In this document: positions 40,720 through 50,814 of the stretch, in pieces
Layout of the letters: every line of letters starts with the position of its first letter
Position numbering within the stretch: the stretch's first letter is position 1
Assembly: GCF_030913365.1 (NCBI RefSeq)
Contig: NZ_CP133160.1
Coordinates: 1,240,001-1,304,000 of the forward strand
Direction of reading: 5' to 3'
Length of the DNA stretch: 64,000 nt
Source of the DNA: Stenotrophomonas sp. 24(2023)
GTDB lineage: Bacteria; Pseudomonadota; Gammaproteobacteria; Xanthomonadales; Xanthomonadaceae
Program-made: the position numbers and the translations under genes
Notes under the pieces: generated by a model
What the model saw: only the letters and a program-made list of their open reading frames with translations
What the model was told of the DNA's origin: nothing
The model's database searches: none

Positions 40720-41241
40720 TCAGCGCTGTGTCGCCAGTGCGGCAGCCACCGGCGCCCACGCAGTGCGCAGGCGCGGCAGCGACCAGCCGGCATTGGCCGG
40801 GCTGGTGGAGGGCAGCGCCAGCACGGTGGGCGGGTTTGCCAACTGTGGCGCGATGAAGCGCTGCCAGGCCTGGAAGGCCGCCCCGCCATTGCAGCCGACC
40901 AGCTGCAGCCGGGGCAGCCCGGCCAGCAGCGGCGGCAGGGCGTTGGGCACTTCGCTGCCCCGCACGATGTGCGCATCCAGGCTGCCGCGGCGCTGGCACT
41001 GGCCGATGACATCCCACAGGCCGCCCCCGCTGTCCTGCAGCGCGCGCAGCCGCTGCGCGTACGGCAGCCCGGGATCGAATCCGCACAACGCCCCCATCAG
41101 TGGCCAGAAGCGATTGCGCGGATGCGCGTAGTACTGCGCGGCCTGCAGCGATGCGATGCCCGGCATCGAGCCCAGCAGCAGCACCGTACATTGATCATTC
41201 ACCTGCGCGGGAAAGCCTTGGCAGTGCTCGATCGTGCTCAC
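40720..41241 (-). CDS. DNA-deoxyinosine (hypoxanthine-DNA) glycosylase
   Basis: The 173-residue protein belongs to the uracil-DNA glycosylase superfamily. It has the motif 1 region VLLLGSMPG, then QYYAHPRNRFWPLMGAL and the C-terminal PSTSPAN loop, which together fit the family 6 hypoxanthine-DNA glycosylases. It would remove deaminated adenine (hypoxanthine) from DNA. A GTG at 41241 is chosen because the family begins with a CQGF-type motif soon after (IEHCQGFPAQ); a GTG at 41283 is another option. It is monocistronic. Confidence 0.82.
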   Translation of the reverse strand: MSTIEHCQGFPAQVNDQCTVLLLGSMPGIASLQAAQYYAHPRNRFWPLMGALCGFDPGLPYAQRLRALQDSGGGLWDVIGQCQRRGSLDAHIVRGSEVPNALPPLLAGLPRLQLVGCNGGAAFQAWQRFIAPQLANPPTVLALPSTSPANAGWSLPRLRTAWAPVAAALATQR

Positions 41242-41429
41242 GCCGCCACCATCTGCGTGAATATCCAGTGCGATGAAAAACACCTTGGAATCAGCATTTT
41301 CGCGCCGCCCGCTGAACGGACGGAACTATTTTTTAACGCGCGTCGGATTCGATTCATGTTGTGCGCTCTACGGTGTGCTCGCCCCGCAACCGGGGGCCAG
41401 AAAAGCAATAACACTGAGGAGATTCCCCC

Positions 41430-42062
41430 ATGCGCTCCATTCGTATCCTGAGCCTCGCCCTGCTGACCTCCGCCGCTTTCGCACCGGCTGCCTTCGCGCA
41501 GGATTCCACTGCCGACACGGCATCGGGCAAGCATTTTGCCGTGGTCGGTGGCGTCACCCTGCTGCAGCCGAAGAGTAATCCGATCGACGGCGTGCACAAG
41601 GTCGATGGTGGCCCGGCCCCGACCGTCAGCTTCAGCTACTACGTCAACGACAACTGGGCCGTTGAACTGTGGGGCGCGGCCGACAAGTTCGACCACAAGG
41701 TGAACGGCCCCAATGGCGCGCGCCTGGGCAATGTCGAGCAGCAGCCGGTCGCACTGAGCGGCCAGTACCACTTCGGCCAGGCCGACAACGTGTTCCGTCC
41801 GTTCGTGGGCGTGGGCTACTTCCAGTCCAGCTTCAGCGGTGAATCGCTGGCCAACGGCGGCAGCACCGACTACCGCCTGAAGGATGCCAAGGGCGTGATC
41901 GGCACCGTCGGTGTGGACATGAACATCAACTCGACCTGGTTCGCCCGTGCCGACGCGCGCTACATGCGCGCCCGCCCGGACCTGAAGCTGGCCGGCGAGA
42001 CCGTGGGCGAAGCCAAGCTGGACCCGTGGACTGTCGGCGTGGGCATCGGCGCCCGCTTCTAA
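41430..42062 (+). CDS. ompW: OmpW family outer-membrane protein
   Basis: The 210-residue protein has a signal peptide (ending AFA near residue 22) and OmpW features: FSYYVNDNWAVELWGA, GQYHFGQADNVFRPFVGVGY and a C-terminal GVGIGARF with terminal Phe. OmpW is an eight-stranded barrel with a lateral hydrophobic exit, linked to uptake of small hydrophobic compounds and often regulated by oxygen or stress. GAGGAGA lies before the ATG. A UUCG-loop terminator follows. Confidence 0.92.
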   Translation: MRSIRILSLALLTSAAFAPAAFAQDSTADTASGKHFAVVGGVTLLQPKSNPIDGVHKVDGGPAPTVSFSYYVNDNWAVELWGAADKFDHKVNGPNGARLGNVEQQPVALSGQYHFGQADNVFRPFVGVGYFQSSFSGESLANGGSTDYRLKDAKGVIGTVGVDMNINSTWFARADARYMRARPDLKLAGETVGEAKLDPWTVGVGIGARF

Positions 42063-42087
42063 GCGCCGTTGCTGCACCGCTGTACCG

Positions 42088-42117
42088 CGACGGGCCCTTC
42101 GGGGCCCGTCGTCGTTT
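42088..42117 (+). terminator. Terminator of ompW
   Basis: Ten-base-pair stem CGACGGGCCC with a TTCG tetraloop (42088-42111), followed by TCGTTTCC. Confidence 0.75.
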
Positions 42118-42202
42118 CCGTCACCCCAGGCCTGTAGAGTCGACAGTCAGTGGACGGGCTGCAACCGCAGTCGCCTGACCGTCGACGCTACGGAGAGAGT
42201 GC

Positions 42203-43690
42203 ATGCACGACGTCGACCTGCTGGTCATCGGCGGGGGCATCAATGGCGCCGGCATCGCCCGCGATGCCGCCGGCCGCGGCCTGCGCGTGCTGCTGTGCGA
42301 GCAGGACGACCTGGCCGCGCATACCTCCAGTGCCAGCAGCAAGCTGGTGCATGGCGGCCTGCGCTACCTGGAACAGCGTGAATTCGCGCTGGTGCGCAAG
42401 GCGCTGGGCGAACGCAACATACTGCAGCGGCAGGCACCGTTCCTGGTGCAGCCGGTGCGCTTCGTGCTGCCCTGGCAGCCCCACCTGCGGCCGCGCTGGC
42501 TGCTGCGCCTGGGCCTGTGGCTGTATGACCACCTGGGCCAGCGCGGGCCGGCCTTCCCCGCCTCACGGCGGCTGGACCTGGCCGATGACCCCTTGGGGGC
42601 CTGGCTGTGCCCCCGGCTGCGCAGCGCCTTCAGCTATGCCGATGCCACGGTCGATGACGCACGGCTGGTGGTGCTCAACGTGCTGGATGCCGCGCAGCGG
42701 GGCGCCCGGATCCTGCCACGCACCCGCTGTACCGGCCTGCAGGCGGACCCGGACGGCTGGCGGGCCGATCTGCTGGCCGCGGATGGCACGGCGCTGCAGG
42801 TGCGCGCCCGCGCGGTGGCCAATGCCGCTGGCCCATGGGCGGGCGGGCTGCTGGAACGGATGCACGGCGGTGGCCACGGCCCGGCGCTGCGCCTGGTGCA
42901 GGGCAGCCACATCGTGGTGCGCCGTGCCTGGCCGTCGGGCCAGGCCTGCCTGCTGCAGCAGGCCGATGGCCGCGTCGTGTTCCTGCTGCCGTTCGCGCAG
43001 GACCACCTGCTGATCGGCACCACCGACACCGACTACCGGGGCGATCCCGCCCGCTGCAGCGTGCTGCCCGGGGAAATCGACTACCTGTGCGCTGCGGCCA
43101 ACGCCTACCTGCGCGAACGCCTGCGGCCCCGCGATGTGGTCTGGCAGTTTGCCGGTGTGCGCCCGCTGCTGGCCGACCCCGATCCCCGCGCGTCGCGGCT
43201 GAGCCGCGACTACCGGCTGCAGCTGCAGGCGGCCCCGGCACCGGCCCTGCATGTGCTGGGCGGCAAGCTGACCACCTACCGCGTGCTGGCCGAGGAAGCG
43301 CTGGACCTGCTGGCACCGCACCTGCCCGGATGCGGTCCGGCGTGGACCGCCAACGGTGATCCCCTGCCCGGCAGCGACTGGGGCGACGCCGGGCAGGCGC
43401 AGGCCCGGCTGCAGCACCAGGCCCCGTGGCTGCCGCAGGGATTGGCACAGCGCTGGGCCAACGCCTATGGCAGCCGCAGCCTGGCCTTGCTGGCCGACCT
43501 GCAGGACGTCGGTGGATTGGGAGAACACTTCGGCGCGGGCCTGCATGCCCGCGAGGTCCGGTTCCTGTGCGAACAGGAATGGGCACACAGCGCCGAGGAC
43601 ATCCTGTGGCGGCGGACCAAGCTGGGGCTGCGGCTGGATGCCGCGCAGGTCGCACGCCTGCAGGCCTGGATGGCCGAGGCGCTGCCGTGA
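42203..43690 (+). CDS. glpD: Aerobic glycerol-3-phosphate dehydrogenase
   Basis: The 495-residue FAD enzyme oxidises glycerol-3-phosphate to dihydroxyacetone phosphate and passes electrons to quinone at the inner membrane. The N-terminus DLLVIGGGINGAGIARDAAGRG is the FAD motif, followed by SSASSKLVHGGLRYL; later VLGGKLTTYRVLAEEA is conserved. GGAGAGA lies before the ATG. It is followed by glpK after 63 bases; no glpF facilitator or glpR repressor gene is in the window. Confidence 0.95.
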   Translation: MHDVDLLVIGGGINGAGIARDAAGRGLRVLLCEQDDLAAHTSSASSKLVHGGLRYLEQREFALVRKALGERNILQRQAPFLVQPVRFVLPWQPHLRPRWLLRLGLWLYDHLGQRGPAFPASRRLDLADDPLGAWLCPRLRSAFSYADATVDDARLVVLNVLDAAQRGARILPRTRCTGLQADPDGWRADLLAADGTALQVRARAVANAAGPWAGGLLERMHGGGHGPALRLVQGSHIVVRRAWPSGQACLLQQADGRVVFLLPFAQDHLLIGTTDTDYRGDPARCSVLPGEIDYLCAAANAYLRERLRPRDVVWQFAGVRPLLADPDPRASRLSRDYRLQLQAAPAPALHVLGGKLTTYRVLAEEALDLLAPHLPGCGPAWTANGDPLPGSDWGDAGQAQARLQHQAPWLPQGLAQRWANAYGSRSLALLADLQDVGGLGEHFGAGLHAREVRFLCEQEWAHSAEDILWRRTKLGLRLDAAQVARLQAWMAEALP

Positions 43691-45253
<1,563 letters not shown>

Positions 45254-45292
45254 GGACGACAGCGCCGGGCCAGGCCCGGCGTCATCCGCGGG

Positions 45293-46087
45293 TCAGAACG
45301 CCGGCAGCACCGCGCCCTTGTACTTGCTTTCGATGAAGGCCTTCACCTGCGGGCTGGTCAACGCCTTGGCCAGCTTCTGCACGCGGGCATCGTCCTTGTT
45401 GTCCGGGCGCGCGACCAGGAAGTTCACGTACGGCGAATCCTTGCTCTCGATCGCCAGCGCATCCTGGGTCGGGTTCAGGCCGGCATCCAGGGCGTAATTG
45501 GTGTTGATCAGCGCCAGGTCCACCTGGTCCAGCACGCGCGGCAGCATGGCCGAATCCAGCTCGCGGAACTTCAGGTTCTTCGGGTTGGCGATGATGTCAC
45601 GCTGGGTGGACAGCGCATTGGACGGGTCCTTGAGCTGGATCACCCCGGCCTTGTGCAGCAGGATCAGCGCGCGGCTGTTGTTGCTGGGGTCGTTCGGAAT
45701 GACCACGTCGGCGCCGTCGCGCAGCTCGGCCAGCGACTTCACCTTGCGCGAATAGGCGCCGAACGGCTCGATGTGCACGCCGATGACCTTGACCAGTTCG
45801 GTCTTGCGGTCGCGGTTGTACGCATCCAGGTACGGCTCGGTCTGGAAGTAATTGGCATCCACCTGCTTCTGCACCAGCTGGTCGTTGGGCTGCACGTAGT
45901 CATTGAACACGCGCACGTCCAGGTCCACGCCTTCCTGCTTGAGCAGCGGCTTGACCACCTCCAGGATCTCCGCGTGCGGCACGGCGGTGGCGGCCACGAC
46001 CAGCTTCTGCGAGGGCTCGCCGGACTTGCCGCAGGCCGCCAGCGCGAGCGAGGCGGCGAGCAGGGGCAGCAACAGGATCTTCTTCAT
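45293..46087 (-). CDS. metQ: Methionine-binding lipoprotein MetQ (NlpA family)
   Basis: The 264-residue lipoprotein has a signal peptide with lipobox LAAC (Cys19), then the NlpA family core (ATAVPHAEILEVVKPLLKQEG, VIPNDPSNNSRALILL, KDSPYVNFLVARPDNK). It delivers D/L-methionine to the MetNI transporter. It is monocistronic here, between glpK and the WYL regulator, 40 kb from metNI. Another NlpA-type ligand cannot be excluded, but no other binding protein is near metNI. Confidence 0.88.
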   Translation of the reverse strand: MKKILLLPLLAASLALAACGKSGEPSQKLVVAATAVPHAEILEVVKPLLKQEGVDLDVRVFNDYVQPNDQLVQKQVDANYFQTEPYLDAYNRDRKTELVKVIGVHIEPFGAYSRKVKSLAELRDGADVVIPNDPSNNSRALILLHKAGVIQLKDPSNALSTQRDIIANPKNLKFRELDSAMLPRVLDQVDLALINTNYALDAGLNPTQDALAIESKDSPYVNFLVARPDNKDDARVQKLAKALTSPQVKAFIESKYKGAVLPAF

Positions 46088-46111
46088 GGGGGCAACCGGT
46101 CTCGGGGGAGT

Positions 46112-47083
46112 TCAGGATCTATCGTAATTGCTCAGGGCCAGTTCGAGCAGGGTCTTGGCCTGCTCGCGCAGCATCATCGGCTCGATGATTTCCGCATCCG
46201 AGCCGTAGTGCAGCACGTCCATCAGCAGTTCGCGCGAGACGCTGTAGGGCACCTTCAGTTCGTAGCGGCCATCGGCCAGGAAGCGGCCCTGCTGCTTGGA
46301 ATGCCAGTGCTCGTCGGCCACCCAGCGCGCCGCCTTGGCGCTGAACACGATGGTTGCCCACCCCTTGGGCGTACCGGAAAAGATGCCGTAGCTGGCGCCG
46401 AGCTGCTCGTCCAGCTCGCTGTCGGCCACATCACGCGCGGCCTGGTCCACCACCCGCGCCTTGTTGATGCGGTCCACGGCGAAACTGCGCAGGGCCTGCC
46501 GGTCATGGTCCCAGGCATCCAGGTACCAGTTGTCGCGGTAGTGGGTCAGGCGCTGCGGCGATACGGTGCGTCGGGTCGGCTCATCGGTGGAGCGGGCGCG
46601 GTACTCGAATGCCAGCTGCTTGCGTTCCAGCACGGCCGACGCCACCGAGCGGAAACTGCCTTCGTCGAACTTGCGGCCGCGGTGCGGGATCACCCGGACC
46701 CGGTCCACCGGCCAGTTGGAGACGCCTGCCTGCGCGGCCAGCAGCCCTTCGATGCGCTGCTGCAGCGGTGCCAGCACCGAAGACAGCACGCCGCCCCCGG
46801 TGCGCGCCAGCAGGTGCTGCGACGCCAGCAGCGCATGCAGTTCCTCCGAACTGAGCCACAGGCCGGGCAGCTCGAAGCGGTCGCTTTCATCGGCCTGGTA
46901 GCGGAAGCCGGCTTCGCCGTCGCCTTCGATCGGCGCCATCAGGGCATCGCGCAGGAACGCCAGGTCGCGGTACACCGTCGCGCGGGAGCAACCCAGCTTG
47001 TCCTGCAGCGTGGCCACCGTCACCGGATAGCGGGCGGACTTGAGCAGGCGATGCAGGGCAGTGATGCGTTCGTATCGGTCCAT
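46112..47083 (-). CDS. WYL-domain transcriptional regulator (YafY-like)
   Basis: The 323-residue regulator has an N-terminal HTH_11 domain (MDRYERITALHRLLKSAR, with LGCSRATVYRDLAFL as recognition helix) and a central WYL domain (LTHYRDNWYLDAWDHDRQALRSFAVDRI) followed by a WCX-type C-terminal domain. WYL domains bind nucleic acids or nucleotides and often control stress or defence genes. It lies 24 bases upstream of metQ on the same strand and may regulate or be co-transcribed with it, though that link is inferred only. Confidence 0.88.
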   Translation of the reverse strand: MDRYERITALHRLLKSARYPVTVATLQDKLGCSRATVYRDLAFLRDALMAPIEGDGEAGFRYQADESDRFELPGLWLSSEELHALLASQHLLARTGGGVLSSVLAPLQQRIEGLLAAQAGVSNWPVDRVRVIPHRGRKFDEGSFRSVASAVLERKQLAFEYRARSTDEPTRRTVSPQRLTHYRDNWYLDAWDHDRQALRSFAVDRINKARVVDQAARDVADSELDEQLGASYGIFSGTPKGWATIVFSAKAARWVADEHWHSKQQGRFLADGRYELKVPYSVSRELLMDVLHYGSDAEIIEPMMLREQAKTLLELALSNYDRS

Positions 47084-47162
47084 GCCCCCGATTATGTCCG
47101 AGTCGCGGGCGTTGTGGCGGCGCTTTGGGCTATGGTGGGCGCCCCGATGCCCCGGATGCCCC

Positions 47163-47771
47163 ATGCGCCTGCCTTCTGCCCTGCCCCTGCTGGCCTGCCT
47201 GCTGCTGGCCGGCTGCGGTGACCGCGCCACCCCGCAGGGCACCGCCGCCGTCCCGGATGCCGACCCGGCACAGGCGGTGCTCAATGCCAGCCAGCGCTTT
47301 GCCGCCCTGCGCAGCTTCCATGCGGAACTGGAGGTGCGCGGGGGCGCGGCGCCGGCCCCGGTACGCGCGGCGATGGACTTCGTGGCCCCGGACCGTTTCC
47401 GCGTGGATACCGCTGCCGGCCCGCAGATCATCATTGGCGATACCTTCATGCTGCAGGCCCAGGGTCGCCTGCAGCAGGTACCGGTGCCGCCGGGGCTGCT
47501 GGAGCAGTGGCGCAACCCGCTGCCGGCCACGGCCACGCCCACCGACCTGCAGGCCCAGGACCTGGGTGCGCAGACCTTGGACGGCGTGGCCACCCGCCAC
47601 TACCGCGTGCAGGGCACCCAGGCCGGCGAGGTACTGGACTACTGGATCGACGGCCAGGGACTGCCACGCCAGATCCAGCGCAGCGGCCACAATCCGCAGG
47701 GCCAGCCCTTCCAGCTGCAGCTGCGCTACTCGCGCTTCAACGACCCGGCACTGCGGGTCGAACTGCCCTGA
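47163..47771 (+). CDS. LolA-like lipoprotein
   Basis: The 202-residue product carries a lipoprotein signal with LAGC (Cys18). The mature part shows a LolA/LppX-like pattern: a strand with SFHAELEVRGG, MDFVAPDRFRVDTAAG, VATRHYRVQG and VLDYWIDGQGLPRQIQR. Such folds have a hydrophobic cavity and carry lipids or lipoproteins between membranes; its cargo is unknown. It is divergent from the WYL regulator with about 80 bases between starts. Confidence 0.72.
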   Translation: MRLPSALPLLACLLLAGCGDRATPQGTAAVPDADPAQAVLNASQRFAALRSFHAELEVRGGAAPAPVRAAMDFVAPDRFRVDTAAGPQIIIGDTFMLQAQGRLQQVPVPPGLLEQWRNPLPATATPTDLQAQDLGAQTLDGVATRHYRVQGTQAGEVLDYWIDGQGLPRQIQRSGHNPQGQPFQLQLRYSRFNDPALRVELP

Positions 47772-47905
47772 CACGCTGCCCATTCAGGCAGCGTCCCGCA
47801 AGCGGGCCACGCAACGTGTGCTGAAGCGGCGGCGCCTGCAGGCGTCGGACGGTCATCATGCTTCCAGTATCATCACGTGCCATTAACTGTTCTGGAGACG
47901 CTTCG

Positions 47906-48682
47906 ATGTCCGTGCGCGTGACCCTGCTGATCCCCCTGCTGCTGTGCGCCCCGCTGGCGTACGCGCAGGATGCGTCCGAGCTGGCGGCGATGACCTCGCC
48001 GTGGAGCGGCAGCGGTGGCGAGCTGGGCTTCGCTTCCGCACGCGGCAACAGCAGCACCGAAAGCGCCAACGGCCGCCTGCGCCTGCGCTACACCGACGAT
48101 GACTGGGTGCACAGCATGGACCTGTTCGGCCTGCGCTCCAGTTCCAAGGTGAATGAAACCGAGCCGGACGGCACCACCCGCCGTCGCACCAACACCACCG
48201 CCAACCGCTACACCGGCACCGCCGGCAGCGCGCTGCAGCTGGGCGAGCACCGCCAGATCACCGCGACGGTGCGTGTGGAACGCGATGATTTCGCCACCTA
48301 CGACCGCCAGGGTTCGTTCGGTCTGGGCTACGGTACGCGCCTGTTCAACACCGAACGCTTCTACCTGGATGCGCAGCTGGGCCCCGGTGTGCGCCGCACC
48401 CACAGCACCGAAGACGACCGCACCCGCACCGGCCTGATCGGTCGTGGCCAGTTCGAACTGAAGTACACCCTGACCCCGAACACGGATCTGGTGAACACGC
48501 TGCTGGTCGAATCGGGCTCGTACAACACCTTCGGCCAGAACGATTTCGGCGTGTCGGTGAGCATGAACGAACACCTGGCCCTGAAGGCCGGCTGGCAGGC
48601 CCGTTACAACAGCGACGTGGCCGAGGACAAGCGCAAGACCGACACCCTGACCACGATGAACGTGGTCTACAAGTTCAAGTAA
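47906..48682 (+). CDS. DUF481 (YdiY-like) outer-membrane protein
   Basis: The 258-residue protein has a signal peptide (to AYA) and then the DUF481 pattern: WSGSGGELGFASARGNSST at the start, alternating strands, and an end LTTMNVVYKFK. DUF481 proteins form beta-barrels in the outer membrane; E. coli YdiY is acid-induced, and the function is otherwise unknown. It is followed by a strong terminator. Confidence 0.85.
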   Translation: MSVRVTLLIPLLLCAPLAYAQDASELAAMTSPWSGSGGELGFASARGNSSTESANGRLRLRYTDDDWVHSMDLFGLRSSSKVNETEPDGTTRRRTNTTANRYTGTAGSALQLGEHRQITATVRVERDDFATYDRQGSFGLGYGTRLFNTERFYLDAQLGPGVRRTHSTEDDRTRTGLIGRGQFELKYTLTPNTDLVNTLLVESGSYNTFGQNDFGVSVSMNEHLALKAGWQARYNSDVAEDKRKTDTLTTMNVVYKFK

Positions 48683-48686
48683 GCGG

Positions 48687-48709
48687 AACGGGCGCCAGGC
48701 GCCCGTTTT
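48687..48709 (+). terminator. Terminator of the DUF481 gene
   Basis: Stem AACGGGCGCC with GGCGCCCGTT, then TTTTCG. It lies five bases after the stop and before the convergent hemC end, so it may act on both. Confidence 0.75.
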
Positions 48710-48723
48710 CGTATGTGCCGGTG

Positions 48724-49644
48724 TTACAGGGACAGTTCGGCCAGGATCGTATCGGCGCCGCGCTCCAGCAGCAGCCGGGCCACCTGCTGGCCCAATGCGT
48801 CGGGATCGCTGCCCGGGCCCACGGCGTCGGCCCGCACCGCACGCCCGTCGCCGGCACTGCCGACCAGGCCCTGCAGGTGCAGGTCGCTGCCCTGCCACTG
48901 CGCGATGGCCGCCACCGGCACATGGCAGCTGCCATGCAGCGAACGGTTCATGGCCCGCTCCGCTTCCACGCAGCTGCGCGTCGGTGCGTGGTCCAGCGCC
49001 GCGAACAGCGCCATGACCCGCGCATTGCCGCCATCGCATTCGACCGCGACCGCGCCCTGCGCCGGTGCCGGCAGCCAGGCCGGCGGCTGCAGGCGGGCCA
49101 CGATGCGGTTGCCCAGGCCCAGTCGTTCCAGCCCGGCCACCGCCAGCACGATGGCGTCGTAGCCGCCGTTGTCGAGCTTGGCCAGGCGCGTGTTGATGTT
49201 GCCGCGCAGATCCAGCAGCTGCAGGTCCGGGCGCAGCGCGCGCAGCTGGGCCTGCCGCCGCAGCGAGGATGTCCCCACGCGTGCGCCGGGGGGCAGCACC
49301 TCCAGCGCGGCATACAGGTTGGAGATGAAGCCATCGGCCGGGTCGTGGCGCGGCAGGATGGCCGGCAGCGCGAACGGGGCATCCAGGTCCATCGGTACAT
49401 CCTTGAGCGAATGCACCGCGCAGTCCGCTTCCCCGCGCTGGATGGCCAGTTCCAGCTCCTTCAGGAACAGGCCTTTGCCACCGATGGCGGCCAGCGAGCG
49501 GTCCAGCACTTCATCGCCGCGGGTGCTCATCGGCACCAGTTCCACGTGCAGGCCGGGGTGGGCCTGGCGCAGCTGGCCGGCGACGTATTCGCTCTGCCAC
49601 AGGGCGAGCGGGCTTTTGCGGGTGGCGATGCGGACGGTTTCCAT
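48724..49644 (-). CDS. hemC: Hydroxymethylbilane synthase (porphobilinogen deaminase)
   Basis: The 306-residue enzyme joins four porphobilinogen units into hydroxymethylbilane, on the way to heme. It has [19 protein letters not shown], the catalytic Asp82 in [18 protein letters not shown] and the dipyrromethane cofactor Cys240 in GSCHVPVAA (GGCQVP in E. coli). It lies downstream of the algZ-algR pair on the same strand, as in Pseudomonas, though 440 bases of repeats intervene. hemD does not follow. Confidence 0.95.
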   Translation of the reverse strand: METVRIATRKSPLALWQSEYVAGQLRQAHPGLHVELVPMSTRGDEVLDRSLAAIGGKGLFLKELELAIQRGEADCAVHSLKDVPMDLDAPFALPAILPRHDPADGFISNLYAALEVLPPGARVGTSSLRRQAQLRALRPDLQLLDLRGNINTRLAKLDNGGYDAIVLAVAGLERLGLGNRIVARLQPPAWLPAPAQGAVAVECDGGNARVMALFAALDHAPTRSCVEAERAMNRSLHGSCHVPVAAIAQWQGSDLHLQGLVGSAGDGRAVRADAVGPGSDPDALGQQVARLLLERGADTILAELSL

Positions 49645-49893
49645 CCGGCCATTATCGCGCCTTCGGCGGGGTGACGGCCAACGGCGGGGCCCCTCGTGGC
49701 TGTCTGGTGGCGCGGCAGGTCATGCCAGCGTGGCCGGGTGGGATGGGCGCGCGGGGGACGCCGTAAACCCATCCATGGGGGCTTGGCCGCCTGCCCTCAC
49801 CGCCCCGACCTCTGACGGTTTCCGTGCGCCTCGGCCACGGAAGATCAGAAAGGAGAAGCGCAGAAGCCGGTGACTTCCGGGGTCAGGGGTCGT

Positions 49894-49916
49894 GTAGATC
49901 CACGCCATGCGTGGAT
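49894..49916 (+). repeat. GTAG palindrome upstream of hemC
   Basis: GTAG, arms ATCCACGC/GCGTGGAT, loop CAT; identical to the unit at the window start. Confidence 0.85.
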
Positions 49917-50031
49917 GAGCCCCTGCCGGAGGCGGTCACAAGCGCCATCCATGCATCGGGGGATTCACCAACGGCGCACACGCTAGCGCCGGCGGAATGT
50001 GTCCGTCGTACGCGATCCGATCAACGGCCTC

Positions 50032-50054
50032 ATCCACGCATGGCGTGGATCTAC
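50032..50054 (-). repeat. GTAG palindrome after algR
   Basis: Same unit in the minus orientation, ending in CTAC, 31 bases past the algR stop. With the unit at 49894 it forms an opposed pair 115 bases apart. Confidence 0.85.
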
Positions 50055-50085
50055 CGAAGCGCTTGCTGACAGGCCGCGCGGCCCC

Positions 50086-50814
50086 TCACAGATGCCGCAG
50101 TTCCTGTTTCAGCGTGGACACGCAGCGCCGGCTCACTTCCAGCGGCTGCTTGCCATGGCGCAGCACCGCCTGCACCTGCCCGCCGCTGCCGCGGCGCAGC
50201 TCCACCAGTTCATGGCGGGCCACCAGGCAGTTGCGGTGGATGCGCACGAAGCGGCTGGTGAACTCCTCCTCCAGCGACTTCAGCGATTCCTCGATCAGGT
50301 CCTCGCCACGCGCGTGATGCACCACCACGTACTTTTCCTCGGCCTGCAGGTAGTGGATCTCATCCAGCGGGATCAGCCGCAGGCTGCCGCGCAGCCGTGC
50401 ACACAGCACGCTGCGTGCCTGCTGGCTGCCCTGCTCCGGCGCCGGGCCACGCCCGGCCAGGAACGTGCGCGCACGCGCCAGCGCGGCGGCCAGCCGCTCG
50501 GCACGCACCGGCTTCATCAGGTAATCGATGGCCGCAGCCTCGAAGGCCGACAGGGCATGGGCGTCATAGGCGGTGCAGAACACCACTGCCGGACGCGGCT
50601 CGAACCCGGCCAGATGGCGCGCGGCCTCCAGCCCGTCCAGGCCGGGCATGGCGATGTCCAGCAGCACCAGGTCCGGCTGCAGCTCGGCACAGGCATGCAG
50701 CGCCTGTTCGCCGTTGCCGGCTTCGGCCACCACCTCCACACCGGCCTGATCGGCCAGCAGGCTGCGCAGGCGCTCGCGCGCCAGCGGTTCGTCATCGGCG
50801 ATGACCACCCTCAC
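50086..50814 (-). CDS. algR: AlgR-like LytTR response regulator
   Basis: The 242-residue regulator has a receiver domain (Asp53 in LVLLDIAMPGLDG, Lys101 in YLMKPVRA) and a LytTR DNA-binding domain (LIPLDEIHYLQAEEKYVVVHH, RFVRIHRNCLVAR). Sequence and order next to a LytS-type kinase and hemC match Pseudomonas AlgR, which controls alginate, twitching and virulence; the regulon here is unknown. The start is a GTG that overlaps the kinase stop (GTGA), implying coupled translation. Confidence 0.88.
   Translation of the reverse strand: MRVVIADDEPLARERLRSLLADQAGVEVVAEAGNGEQALHACAELQPDLVLLDIAMPGLDGLEAARHLAGFEPRPAVVFCTAYDAHALSAFEAAAIDYLMKPVRAERLAAALARARTFLAGRGPAPEQGSQQARSVLCARLRGSLRLIPLDEIHYLQAEEKYVVVHHARGEDLIEESLKSLEEEFTSRFVRIHRNCLVARHELVELRRGSGGQVQAVLRHGKQPLEVSRRCVSTLKQELRHL

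Larger units (their letters stand above)
49645..50085. other. Intergenic stretch with two opposed GTAG palindromes
   Basis: Between algR and hemC there are about 440 bases without a supported gene. It holds two perfect SMAG-type units and should contain the hemC promoter close to 49700. No other structure is clear. Confidence 0.5.
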
